A stretch of 64,000 nucleotides of DNA from Limonium bicolor. Lineage: Eukaryota > Streptophyta > Magnoliopsida > Caryophyllales > Plumbaginaceae. Positions within the stretch are counted from its first letter, which is position 1, and every line of letters begins with the position of its first letter. The notes below the pieces were generated by a model. It saw only the letters and a program-made list of their open reading frames with translations, searched no databases and was not told the origin of the DNA. Shown here in pieces: positions 11,181-22,757 of the stretch. The position numbers were made by a program, and so were the translations under genes. Where the stretch lies: assembly GCA_023374045.1 (NCBI GenBank), contig CM041776.1, forward strand, positions 120,547,000-120,610,999. Direction: 5' to 3'.

Positions 11181-12700
11181 GGTGGTACAAGGTGGCACCC
11201 TTTTGTCATTTTCTCTACTTTATCATTTTGTAAAAATTTAAAGTGTTGTATCTTATTATATATAAGTCCAATAACATAAATTTATACCATTGTTTATCAT
11301 AATTCAAGCTCTTCAAAATAAGACCAAACATGAATATGTTTTGATAAATTTAATTTTTTTATTTTTTATATGTACATTTGTTTTAAGATTCATTGTGTAT
11401 CTTAAGTTTAAGAAAAGTGAAACAAAGGTTGTTAAAAAGTGAACCAAAGGTTATTAAAAGTGAATCAGATGTCGTTAGACCCTAAACCCTACACTACAAA
11501 TCATAAACATGCCTTCGACGTTTTTAGCATTCCTAGGATGGTTTTTTAGGGTGTTTGGAGGGGTAATCTTTTTGGCATTAGTTCTACACTTTAGATTGTC
11601 GTCACTGACTCAATAGCTTTTTAGGGTTTAAGGTCGTTAGACCCTAAATCCTGCACTACAAAGCATAAAAATGTCTTCGACGTTTTTAGCATTCCTAGGG
11701 TGATTTTTAGGGTGTTTTGAGGAGGGGTGGGGTAATCTTTTTGGCATTAGTTCTACACTTTCTATTGTCATCACTGACTTGACAGTTTTTTAGGGTTTGT
11801 GGTTTAGGGTTTAGGGTCGTTAACGATAAATGAAATGATTCAAATTTGTTGATGTTATCCAAGACTTTATATATAGACCTTAAACCATGCACTACAAACC
11901 CTGAAAATGCCTTCGACATTTTTAGCATTTCTAGGGAGGTTTTTAGGGTGTTTGAGAGGGTAGGGTAATCTTTTTGGTATTGGTTATACACTTTATATCG
12001 TCCTTACAGACTCGACAGGTTTTTTGGGTTTGTGGTTTAGGACCCTAAACTCTGCACTACAAACTATAAAAATGTCTTCGACGTTTTTAGCATTCATATG
12101 GTAATTTTTAGGGTGTTTGGAGGAGGGGTAGGGTAATATTTTGACATTAGTTCTACACTTTATATTGTCATCACTGACTCGACAGTTTTTTAGGGTTTGT
12201 GGTACCCTGCACTACAAACCCTAAAAATGTTTTTCGACGTTTTTAGCAAATCTATGGTGTTTTTTAGGGTATTTGGGGGGTAGGGTAATCTTTTTGGCAT
12301 TGGTTATACACTTTATATCGTCGTTACAGACTCGACAAGTTTTTTAGGGTTTGTGGTTTTGGACCCTAAACCCTGCACTACAAATCATAAAAATGCCTTC
12401 GACATTTTTAACTTTCATATGGTGGTTTTAAGAGTGTTGGGGTAAGATTCATTTTTGATGAATAAGGTTCATTTTATTATTAAAAAAGATTAATTTTGTT
12501 AATGAATAAGATTCACTTTTAAAATACGTAATATATACTCATTCTAAATATATAAAATTTTTAAGTTTACCAAAACATATCCATGATGCATCATGTTTTT
12601 GAAGAGCACGAAAAAAGACGAGCAATGGTATAATTTTTTTATTTTTGCACTTATATTTTGTAAGTTATAACATTTAGAAAAAATATTATTTTTCTCTCTC
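11180..12700. mobile_element. Long-inverted-repeat element holding telomere-like tandem repeats
   Basis: The left segment near 11205-11440 and the reverse complement of about 12430-12700 share an ordered series of matches: TATACCATTG, AGCTCTTCAAAA, ATATGTTTTG followed by (A/G)TAAA, and GTGAATC-like motifs. Together they make an imperfect inverted repeat of well over 150 bp. Between them lies the tandem array 11460-12430. The exact ends and target duplication were not resolved. One outer end resembles GGAGAGAGAAAAATAATA, which could suggest a Mutator-like or foldback element. Confidence 0.45.
11460..12430. repeat. Tandem array, ~160 bp unit, rich in TTTAGGG-like motifs
   Basis: Six diverged units can be anchored on the motif TTCGACRTTTTTAGCA, near 11511, 11672, 11909, 12074, 12231 and 12395. 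Most spacings are 155-166 bp and one is about 237 bp. Each unit carries ACCCTAAACCCTGCACTACAAA-like sequence on one side and TTTTTAGGGTGTTTGG and TTTAGGGTTTGTGG on the other, so plant telomere-like heptamers occur in both orientations. It is non-coding. Confidence 0.75.
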
Positions 12701-12916
12701 CTATATCCACATTCACACACATTGAGAAAGAAGATACAGGACGATTGTTAACTCTTTATTTTTTGTCCTCCAATAAATTTTTAACATGTGTAATGGAGTC
12801 ACATTCTACCCTGACATTAGCGTGAGGGTCTTTGTACCGTAAAATAAAGTACAATTTTAACGAAATATCACTAAATTTTTTGTTGTTTCACTTCATGAAA
12901 TGTCCTAAAAAAATTG
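12701..12916. other. Spacer up to the CACTA breakpoint
   Basis: AT-rich sequence without coding potential. It ends at the abrupt start of homology to the CACTA protease exon at 12917. Confidence 0.4.
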
Positions 12917-15889
12917 TGCCTTGGACACTGACAAGTATATAGAAAACAAAAACAAACAGTCAAAAATAGCAAATTACGACTAACACAATAATGATAAATA
13001 ACTGTACCTCAAGATGAACAATTGAAAGGTTGTCAAACTGTTGAAGAACCGTCTTCATATAAGCACTGTTAAGTTCAGAAATTAAATCATTAATTGCGGT
13101 TCATCATATTATATAGACAAACAATAAGTTGCATTCATTAACTAACACTTACGCTTTGAACAAGTCGTCGATTTGCAAGTCACGATACATTCGTAATGGG
13201 TCAAGCACAAGTAATTGTGATGTTTCCATGGAGAACACAAGGAGTACCCAATGGTTGCTACGATTGTAATTTTGAAAATAGTTATCATATAATAATACAA
13301 TAAGTCACAAACTTAACAAAACGAATTAAATGCAAGAGGGAGAGTATTACGCACGTCTGATGGAAAGGGATCATCACGTATCTACTACTGTTTTGAACAG
13401 CCTTCGTTATACCATGCGACACATAGTTCCTGTATTTGGCCGGGTCTCTGTTTGCAGAATCTAGCGATGTTGTTTCAGGACATAAGAATGTCAGCACATC
13501 TCCATTTTTTTTATGACGCAATCTAGCTTTCATATACCTTCAACAAAAAATAATAATAATTAAAGGTGGAATAGCAAAACCAATACATAACAAGGTAGTC
13601 CTTAAATTACAAGTTATTTTTTAAATTTATTTTCGAATGTAAGAAACAAAAAGTAACACTTACAGGGAATATGCTTGGATGATAGATATATTCAACATAT
13701 CTCTGCACAGCATCTCTTTGATGTCCTCAAAATTTATTAATGTTCTTTGATCTGCTTCGTAATGGAAAAGCCACTCAGGTAACAACACTGACACGCTAGC
13801 CATATGCAGACTCTTTTGCAATATCAGGTCATACAGTATCTTCTCATACTTCGTGAAATGACTGATCACAAAGGGGGGACACACAAACTTCTTTCGCTGA
13901 GCTTCAGTAGTTACCTCTGTCTGCATAGGTTCTTTCCCCTTGGATTTCTGGTTGCCCTCAGCCAACTGTGTGTTCTCTCGATCAACATCCATTGATTGGT
14001 TGATCTCTTCATCACGGTTTCCCAATCTTCTCGTTTGATCAGGGATCTACCCAATCATATATAATACAAAGAAGTTAAAACAATGTATACATTAAAGGGA
14101 AAACAATTCATAAAAGATTTATACATACCTCATCAGTGATGACAATAAAACCGACTGGCCATGGTACAATAGCACCCTTCCCATCAAATAGTGTGACTTT
14201 GCCATCAATATCCATGGGAAGAAAAGCATTCTCAAATCCATCAATGATGGTCTGCAGGATTACTCTAGCATAGAATGGGGGAAGACGCTTGAGATTAATC
14301 AATGTAGTTGATGCTGATTGTAGCACAGTACCGTATGCAGCATCCACAGGATAACCATCAAGCGTAATTTGTAGACGACATGTTTTTTGTTCCTAAAATA
14401 AGTAAAATTACAATTTAAATGTGAATAAGTCTAGTATTTTTTACAGTCATACATTTACCATGACGAACAAGATTAATAGAGACATACTAACCTTCAGATT
14501 AGCAAACGGATACGGATCAGAAGGGCGGTACAACTAGATGAAGAAGTCGGTCGGGTTAGATCAGTTTGTTGGTTTCGTCCCCCCAAAGCCTTAGAAACAA
14601 CCTCATTCACTCTCCGATCTACAAGTGCAGACACCTCCTGCTCCGTCAGACTTTTTGAGGTGGACTTTTCAAATACAAATTTCTGGCGCACTTGTCCCCC
14701 GAAACCTCTAACCCTTCCAGGATGATCCTTTAATCCAAGAAGTTGATTCAGCGGATCATTTTGACTCGGTGGAGCAAATATATCTATCTCCCCTCGCTGT
14801 GAGGCTTCAGCCTAGTAAGATGATCCAAAAAATAAGCAATAAGTTATAAATTGTAAAAAATAAACTTTTAAACAAAACTGTTATTATTGAAAAAGTTAAA
14901 CACTTACAATCTGAGCAGCCAACTCTGCTGTCTCTGGTCGCGGGTGTACTATCTTCCCATCCTTATCTACTTTTGAGTGACCCAAAACGTAGAGCTGAAC
15001 TCGGTTGGCTTCATACACAGTGTTGATGGGAACTTCAACGCCATCGTCATTCTTTTTTGAGCAAACCGGCATCTTTCCACTTGGGAATGCTACCAGTGTA
15101 TCCCTTCCGGCCCATATACTGTTGAAATCTATTTTTTGCTCGGTTTGCCCTTGCTTTCTCTTGAACCTCCTATCAATACAAATCATTAAACTATTCATTA
15201 AAACAATATATACACATATTAAAATTTGTGTTATAAAAATTTAGATTCAAACTTAAATATAGATTCATTAAAAAATGTATACCATGAATTGCTCCGACGT
15301 GTGAAACTTCTCGAACTCTTCCCATTCTTCCTTTGTGATCATGCCATCATAAAATATCCATGGTGGCACGTCGCGCGATTTCCTGATCCAGTTCGCCACC
15401 AAGAAAGATCTGAACTGCCTCGCCCGTGCACCTATAAGTGACAGAACCGTCGTCCGCGCTTCATCTGGTATTTTGTACCGTTGTTGTACTTGCTGCCACA
15501 TTGATTCTTTCACTTCTTCCTCCTCGTGCCTCCAATATTTATTAATTGAGCAACGCGACTTCGCAAGATTTCCTAACATGCTTGCGAACTCAGCTTTACA
15601 GTCTCCCCAGCTTCTGAAGTATTTATCCCAGATTAGATCAATATCTGCATCTTTCTTCAACCTCACCCCACTGCTCGGCCCCCTACCCTTTCGTTTGTTT
15701 GACGATTTCTGCTGTTGTGGCTGCTGCTGTGGCTGCTGCTGCGGCTGCTGCTGTGGCGGCTGCTGCTGTGGCATGCTGCTGTGGCTGCTGCTGTGCATGC
15801 TGCTGTGGCTGCTGCTGTGATGGTTCATAGTCCATCAAACCCACACCCTCATCACAATATAAGTCTGGATCATCCATATCGATGTCCAT
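12917..15889 (-). pseudogene. Transposase_24 / Ulp1-protease CACTA gene, right copy, 3'-truncated
   Basis: Inverted counterpart of the gene at 4527-7796, from the ATG at 15889-15887 down to the breakpoint. It is better preserved: codon 14 is GAG rather than TAG, the exon 2 frame is open (KARANRAKNRFQQYMGRKGYTG), and the stretch from NHWVLLV to VLDPL is in one frame because it keeps an A lost in the left copy. The Gln-rich segment is longer (about 15700-15830). The Transposase_24 core reads KDADIDLIWDKYFRSWGD and WRHEEEEVKESMWQQVQ. The gene stops at the CPRQ codons, just before the catalytic Cys exon segment, so the protease cannot be active. Confidence 0.8.
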
Positions 15890-16050
15890 TTTGATTCCTG
15901 CATGCAATATAAATAGAAGATTTAGATAATTAACAAGTAAATGAAACTAAGAAATTATAAATACGGAAACAAAACTATCAATAATGGAAAAGCCATAAAT
16001 AAACTATTTAATGTCATTGATGGACAAAAGAAATAATAAATAAGCTCACA

Positions 16051-19000
16051 TTAATCAATCCACATTCCTTCGTCATGGTCTGACCGCACAAAATTTGTAA
16101 TATGGTCCAACTCTGGTAATTGAATCGAAAGGCTTGGTATTTCATCTTGCATGTCGTATTCATCCTCATCGACCACACCATCCACACCAACTATTCCTCT
16201 TTTTCCTTGAAGTACAAAGGACCATCTAGGATTAGATTGGTCAGAAATGTAATATACCTGTTTCGCCTTAGTTGCAACAACAAACGACTTAACTGTGGGT
16301 GTTGCACCACCAAGATGAACTAGTTTCATACCATGTTTCTCCTCACGGTAACCATGTCTGTTGTCAATCCACTTGCACCGAAACACACAAGTCTCATATG
16401 CGGTGTAATCTAGAACCCAAATATCTTGTACAACACCGTAGTATGATTGTTTCAACTCCACTAGATTTTGACCCATACCTCTGACATTGTACATACTCTG
16501 GTAAGCAATCACATTGATGCCACTGTTTTGATTCATTGATTTTTGATCTTGTCGTTCCGTATAAAAATTGTAGCCATTTACGTCATACCTCGTATGAAAC
16601 AACGTCAAGATTAGGACCAAGTGCCAACGTCTTCACTAATGCTGGCACTGTAGTTGACTGGTTCGAAAAAACTTTATCCTTGAACCATTTCACAAACGTT
16701 TTATTCTGCTCCTTTTTTAGCCTGATGTCACTCATTGTTGGATTTTGTGCTGCAAGCAGGGACAGGTGCATTTCAAAATACGGTTCTACAATTTCAAGGT
16801 GACTCAGCACAACTAAGTGAGCTTTGTTAAGGGTTTCAATATCAATTCTCTTCATTTTTCTCCCAACGGTACCGTGTCCCTGGAGTCTTCCTTCATGTCT
16901 AGATCTAGGAAGACCAATGGATTCAACATCTTCCAGATAGTGAGTACAAAAATCAACAACTTCCTCTGTATTTATCCCTCTATAATACTTCCTTCCGGAT
17001 GACGACGATTCTTCATTTTTCTCTTCAGTATACCCATGTATCTTTCAAAAGGATACATATAACGAAGATATACAGGGCCACACTCTTTAATCTCTCTGAC
17101 CAAATGAACCAATAAATGAACCATGATGTCGAAGAATGAAGGAGGAAAATACATCTCCAACTGACACATCGTGACAACAAGATCAGCTTGTAATTTTTCT
17201 AGATTATCCACATCGTGAACTTTAGCAGATACTGCTTTGAGAAACACGCAAAGGTTGGTGATTGCGTTTCTCACCGCATCAGGTAGGATCCCACGAATTG
17301 CGATGGGTAAAAAATCTTGCATTAATACATGATAATCATGGGATTTCATTCCAACTAATTTCAGATCAGACATTGAAACAAGTTTTCTTATGTTAGACGA
17401 ATACCCTGATGGCACCTTGATATTGTGGAGGATATTGCACATACTATGTTTCTCTTGTTTTGACAATGTGTGACATGCAGGAGGCAAGAACATGCGTTTG
17501 CCACGTTCTTGTGGCCAAAGATCTTCCCTTATGTTCAAATAAATCAAATCTCTTCTCCCCTTTATGTGATCTTTGGTCTTGCCTGGTATGTTCAAGAGGG
17601 TTCCGGTAACACTCTCTCGACATTTTTTTCGATATGCATTGCATCAATACAATGTCTGACATCTAAATGTTGCCAATACTCAAGTTCCCAAAAGATTGAC
17701 TTTTTTTCCATACATTTTCTCTGTGTTTCTTATCGAAGGACCAAAGTTGTTGACAATATTATGCACCTTTTTATACACCTCTGAACCTGGTAAAGGAGGA
17801 CGAGACACACTGTGATCAGTCTTTCCGTCAAACTCAATCGACATCTTGCGATATCTGTGGCCCTTTGGAAGCATTTTTCGATGACCCATGTAAACATTCT
17901 TACCACTATGTTTCAAGCGGATATTTGATGTATGCTCACCACAAAGGACATGCACATGCACCTTTGACTGTGTGACCAGAAAGATTACCATACGCAGGAA
18001 AGTCATTGATTGTGCAATATAACATAGCCCGTAAGTTAAAATTCTCTTTTCCAAATGAGTCATACACCATGACCCCTTCATTCCACAAGAGTTGTAGGTC
18101 ATCTATCAATGTTGTAGAAAAACATCTATTTTGTTGCCCGGTTGTTTTGGACCAGATATCAAAAGTGACAACAAAATGTGTCTAGGTTTCATACACAACC
18201 ACGGGGGAAGATTGTAGATCATCAATAATACCGGCCACGTGCTGTTATGCTACTCAGTACCGTAAGGGTTCATCCCATCAGTACACAAACCGAGTCTCAA
18301 GTTTCTTGGCTCGCTAGCAAACTGAGGAAATTTCATGTCAATGTTTTTCCACTGGGACGCATCTGCCGGATGTCTCAATTTACCATCATTTTTTCTGTGA
18401 GTCGAATGCCACCTTAGATTCTCCGCATCTTTTTCAACTGCAAATAGACGCTTCAATCGTGGTATTATGGGCAAATACCACAACACTTTAGCAGGGGATG
18501 CCACCTTACGACGACCAGTGCATTCATTTTGGTTTTTCCTCGCATAACGTGATTCCCCACATTCTGGACATTTATCAGCAAATTCATTACCCTTCCAGTA
18601 CAAATACAACCAGATGGACAAGCGTGGATCTTTTTGTACCCCATACCCATTGGACACATCAACTTTTTTGCTTCATAAGTCGATGTTGGTAAAACATTAT
18701 CCTTAGGTAGTATGCTCTTCATCATCTGTAAGAGAGCAGTGAAACTCACATCACTCCAACCAAATTTTGATTTTAGATTGAAGAGTTTCAAGACTGCGCT
18801 CAATTTACTCAATTTTGTAGAATCACACCCCGAATACAGCGGTGTTTTGGATGAATCCAGCAAAGTCTCATAGGTGTCTGGCCTATTGTAAAACTCTTGT
18901 TCAACATCTTCCAGCATTGCAGCAATGTCATCGTAATCTGGTTCATTGTCTACTATGTCATTGTCATCGACCACAATTGTTTGATTATCTTCAACTTCCT

Positions 19001-19268
19001 CTTGTTCATTACACATGACATCTACCGCCCTCTAACCATGCCACCGGACTATATCTTCATAGTCTTTTGTAAAACCACGACGAATCAAATGTTCCTTTAT
19101 TTTTTCTATCCCTTGATACTTCAAATAGTTTCTGCAGTCCACGCAAGGACAAAATATGTATCCCTTATTAGCAGGAGTCAGATTATCGACCAGAACATTG
19201 CAAAATTTGTCAACTCCCTCAAGAAACTTGTTATCCAATTTTCCGCTGTACATCCATGAGTTTTCCAT
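16051..19268 (-). pseudogene. TNP2-type CACTA transposase, right copy, broken
   Basis: Counterpart of 1142-4365. The first 78 codons are open from the ATG at 19268 (transposase-associated segment with CPCVDCRNYLKYQG). A TAG at 19034-19032 then interrupts, and the same reading frame resumes (RAVDVMCNEQEEVED). A frameshift near 18600 splits the Cys-rich segment, and others fall near 18262, 18110 and 17590. From about 17595 to 16972 a 207-codon open frame covers the end of Tnp2 and DUF4218, and 16620 to 16051 covers DUF4216 to the terminal MWID. The TAG after RWHG and the missing base near 18110 are also in the left copy, while other lesions are private to one arm. Confidence 0.85.
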
Positions 19269-20034
19269 CTGATATCCTTTAAAATGTTTTTAGTGCCACA
19301 TGTGAAAAACCAAGGGCAAATTGAAGAATTAATAAAGCAATAATCACGGCAGAAGAATTGTTGTGATGAAGAGTAGGATATGGACTGTTAAGTTTGTTGA
19401 CTTTGCATCTTTGTCAGTCACGACGAGGATGAACAAAAGGAATAATCACGGCAGAAGAATTGTTGTGATGAAGACTAGGATATGGACTGTTAAGTTTGTT
19501 GACTTTGTATCTTTGTCAGTCACGACGAGGATGAACGAAAGGAAGTCTACTTCATTGTGGAGGGGAATAAGGCGTTCAATGGACGAGTAATTAACTATAT
19601 ATGTTGCATAAGCATATATTACTTAAGGAAAACATTTTAAATGTACCTTATTCGATGCAGATGATAAGCGTAATAGTTTGGTGATGAAGAAACGTGAGGA
19701 ATCCAATCAGATTAACTCTGTTTAAGAAAATAAAAGTAACAGTACAAAAAAGTAACTACAATTGTAGTGCAAAAGTGATAGTAAAAACATAATAATGAAA
19801 GCATCAAAAACAGAGGCGAAGTAGTGCGTTTTAAGAAGGTACAAATTATTGTAACATACCTTAAAAATGCAGGAGTACAATGCTCAATTTTTCAGAAGTG
19901 AAAAACAGCAACAGTTTTCCAGCAGCAGTTCTTCATCAACAGTAAATTAGGAGCAAATAAGACATAATGTAATTAAAAACCTAAATCATCCGAATATGAT
20001 AGGAAAGTCAACTAATTAAATAGTAGTAATAGAA

Positions 20035-20700
20035 GCAAGTTCAATATGACCAAGTTCGAGTGTATTACCAGTTCTGAAGTAGACTGTTTTCAGCTTGTAT
20101 AAAATCTGGTGTACAAGATGCAGCAGTTTAGTGATTTACTCACTGCAAGGCGCGAAAGTTTAGTAGAGAGGTCTACGAGATGTAACATATATTACTTAAG
20201 GAAAAACATTAAATTTGGTGTACGAGATGTAACATATATTACTTAAGGAAAAACATTAAATGTACCTTATTCAGCAGCTCGGTGAGAATATATGCCAGAG
20301 AGAAGATGCAGCAGCCCGGTGATATTTATCACTGTAGAGGAGCGGTCAAAATAAAAGAATGAGATTGCAGAGCTTGTGTGTCATAATTGTACATGATAGA
20401 AGAAGGTAAGTTCAAGTGTATTACCGGTTCCAAAATGAACTGCTTTCAGCAGCCCAGTGAGAATATGTAAGAAAGAAGATGCAGCAGCCCCGTGATTATT
20501 ATCACTGTAGAAGAGCGGTCACAATAAGGGAATGAGATTGCAGAGCATGTGTCATAATTATGCTAGAGAGAAGAGGGTAAGTTCAAGTGTATTACGGTTC
20601 CAAGGTGAACTCTTTTCAGCCTGTGTGGTGTACAAGATGTAGTAGCCCACCAGTGATTCACAAGAAGAGAATGAACAGATCACAGAGCATGTACGTCCTA
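20035..20700 (-). repeat. Degenerate ~150-170 bp tandem repeats in CACTA leader
   Basis: About four imperfect units share GTTCAAGTGTATTACCGGTTC, TTTCAGCAGCCCAGTGAGAATAT, GATGCAGCAGCC, GTGATTnTTATCACTGTAGA and AATGAGATTGCAGAGC. They lie near 20035-20175, 20260-20404, 20405-20575 and 20576-20700. The inverted duplication with the left copy runs out of the window exactly within this array. Repeats at this position may be binding or promoter sequence, but this is not demonstrable here. Confidence 0.6.
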
Positions 20701-21570
20701 GGGCGAAAAAAATAAACACTAAGCTCAGTATTAGGTGGAATCGTAGTATATTCGATCGATAGATATTAGGTGCAACAAAGACTGAGAAGATGGGGAGTTA
20801 TATATTTTTATAATGTATTTCTAATAGTAAGAAATAGTCAAGTGCAGATAAAAATCAGAAGATCTAAATTTCAAAAGAAAGTTTTGGCATGATCTCCCCT
20901 GTTTTTCTTTGTTTTCCCGGTTCTAAGAACCTCCACAATTTGACCCAAAAGTATACCATTAAAAAGAGCCAACAATAAGCAGATTAAATCACGTTCTACT
21001 TGATTGAGGAACGGTCATTTGGGTATAGTATACAGGCAATTGGAATAATTGATCAAGGAGATGCAGTTTCAGGCAAATCAAATAGATCAAGAAGAGTGTT
21101 GGACATCCTAGGTGATGCCCGAAAGAAGTATATCTACACATATTGATACACTTATTGGATCATCAAAATCTACCTCAAGTAGAAAAAGCAAAATGACACG
21201 AAATTAGACTGAAAAAAACTGTTTTATGTGCTTGAAGGAAGAATGAACCACTGTTAAACAACAAATAAAGTGAATGGGTTTCTCCTGAGCACCAGTTTGT
21301 TCGAGTTCATACAGAAGCCAGCAAAACGAAATTGCTAGTGTTTGAATCATGTGTAAAAAATGTCTACAAATACTAAATACATTGATCCCTTGTTTTTCAA
21401 CATTCTCACGCCGAATTACGTTAACAAACGTAGTTACAGTTACGAAGAGAGCATCAGCTTAATTTACGAACATTTGCTCTAGTTTCTTATATATGTTATA
21501 TGTTATATCTTAATTATGTCATTTCTAGATTGGCAGCAGCTGTATTGATTTCAATTTAACCTTCTTTTTT
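20701..21570. other. CACTA leader, unassigned
   Basis: Non-coding, moderately AT-rich sequence between the leader repeats and the orphan frame at 21571. No domain, RNA gene or ordered repeat is seen. Confidence 0.35.
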
Positions 21571-21975
21571 TTGGACCAAACTTCAAAGTGTACGATTCAA
21601 ACCTACACCAAACACGCAAAGGGAAAACCTAACAAACTGAATCCAAGAACTGCAGATCCTGTGATAAAAGAGAAGCTTGTCCTTCCTACAGATGATAATT
21701 CAGATCCCAAAACCAAGAAAGCTACTGATAATTATGTCAAAAGCTGTCTTTCTGATTCAGAACTAACAGCAGCAATTGGAGAAGAAACACAAGAGAAGCT
21801 AAACAGATCTTTATCAACATCCTCATCACACCAACGATCAAAGACAATAACTGAAACTGTATACGCTACTATATCAGAAGCAACACATACAATAACTTCA
21901 AGAGTTCAGAATTTATCTATCAGGAGCACTCCACCATCCCCAATATGCAAAATACTAAAAACTGTAATGGATTAA
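21571..21975 (+). other. Orphan 134-codon open frame inside CACTA leader
   Basis: An open frame runs antisense to the transposase, from a TTG codon at 21571 to a TAA at 21975. It has no internal ATG until near its end, so it would need an upstream exon or a non-ATG start. It is preceded by a T-rich tract. The product would be hydrophilic, rich in Ser, Thr and Lys (for example TADPVIKEKLVLPTDDNSD and SSSHQRSKTITETVYATIS), with no membrane segment or motif I know. It could be a captured host exon, an element accessory exon or chance. Confidence 0.35.
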
Positions 21976-22021
21976 CAAAAATTACCGTGAGTATATTACC
22001 GGTTCAGGACGCCAAGAGGGG

Positions 22022-22402
22022 CTAGAGAATCGGAAGGGGCAGGACGCCGAAACACTTGCTCAACGATGGTGTTGGGTGAGGTTGCAGGTGACGGTGGTGT
22101 TGGTGTTGGGCGCGACTGGCGACGGTGGTGTTGGGCGCGGGCGACGGTGGTGTACTGGCACGACTGGAGTACCTTGACCGACGGTGGGGCAGCGCGGGAC
22201 TGGAGCTCCTTGACCGACGGTGGGACAGCGCGCGAATGGAGGAGGACACGGGCAGTGACGGTGGTGGAGTTAGGCAGCGAACTGGATCGGTGGAAGAGCT
22301 ACGGCGCTGGAAGACGGGAGGTTGATGATCGAGAGAGTATCGGGGAAAGAGGGCTGAGAAGGAAAGCGGGGTGTAACCGAGAGGGGTTTTAAGACACATC
22401 AT
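22022..22402 (-). other. GC-rich CACTA 5' block with Ser/Arg-rich open frame
   Basis: This island is far richer in G and C than its surroundings and contains short repeats of GACGGTGGTG and TTGACCGACGGTGGG. On the minus strand, the transposase direction, it is open for 126 codons (Ser/Arg/Pro-rich). The plus strand is open too, so this is composition rather than evidence of a gene. It lies between the terminus and the leader, where the promoter and first exon of such elements usually sit. Confidence 0.4.
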
Positions 22403-22757
22403 AAATGACGGTTCTAAAAGAACCGTCTTTTAAGACACAAAAAAACACGTAAAACGACGGTTATTTTAGAACCGTCTTTTAAGACGTTTTTCCGCCAAAG
22501 AAAAAAAGACCTTTAAACGACGGTTCTTAAACAACCGTCTTTTAAGACGTTTTTTCCGCAAAAAAAAACAACTATAAATGACGGTTTATACTAAACCGTC
22601 TTTTAAGACATTTTTCCGCAAAAAAAACACTATAAACGACGGTTTATTCTAAACCGTCTTAAAAATTAAATGGCGCGCGCGGAAGGAGTTATTTAAGACG
22701 GTTTTATTATAAACCGTCTCTTATAAGCCGTCGTTTTAGACATTTTATCTACTAGTG
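22395..22757 (-). repeat. CACTA 5' subterminal hairpin array and terminus
   Basis: Five or so tandem units combine (A)CGACGGTT and AACCGTCTTTTAAGAC in inverted pairs, separated by TTTTTCCGC-AAAAAA linkers. They match the motif at 8391-8758. The array ends in TCTACTAGTG at 22748-22757, the reverse complement of CACTAGTAGA. Confidence 0.85.

Larger units (their letters stand above)
12917..22757 (-). mobile_element. CACTA (En/Spm) transposon, inverted right copy, 3'-truncated
   Basis: Same element as at 1-8758, in reverse orientation. Homology to the left copy begins at 12917, inside the protease exon that carries the catalytic Cys (equivalent to 7492), so the last exons and 3' terminus are missing. 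It continues past the left copy's window edge (20404 matches base 1) through a 5' leader and a GC-rich block to a CACTA-type terminus. Read on the minus strand this starts CACTAGTAGATAAAATG at 22757. The three flanking bases are ACG. Confidence 0.88.

Noticed and set aside
11460..12430. True telomere or chromosome end
   Set aside because: The heptamers are interspersed within a unit of about 160 bp and occur in both orientations, not as perfect head-to-tail TTTAGGG.
15473..15820. 115-codon Cys/Gly/Leu-rich frame on the plus strand (and 4522-4975 on the minus strand)
   Set aside because: Antisense shadow of the CAG-rich Gln tract and the Transposase_24 exon.
22066..22392. 108-codon Gly/Val/Trp-rich frame on the plus strand
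   Set aside because: The GC-rich block is open on several frames of both strands; no homology or start context favours it.
1..22757. A single CACTA element bounded by 8758 and 22757
   Set aside because: The two termini belong to copies in opposite orientation, one a 3' end and the other a 5' end, so they do not bound one element; two overlapping inverted copies explain the data.
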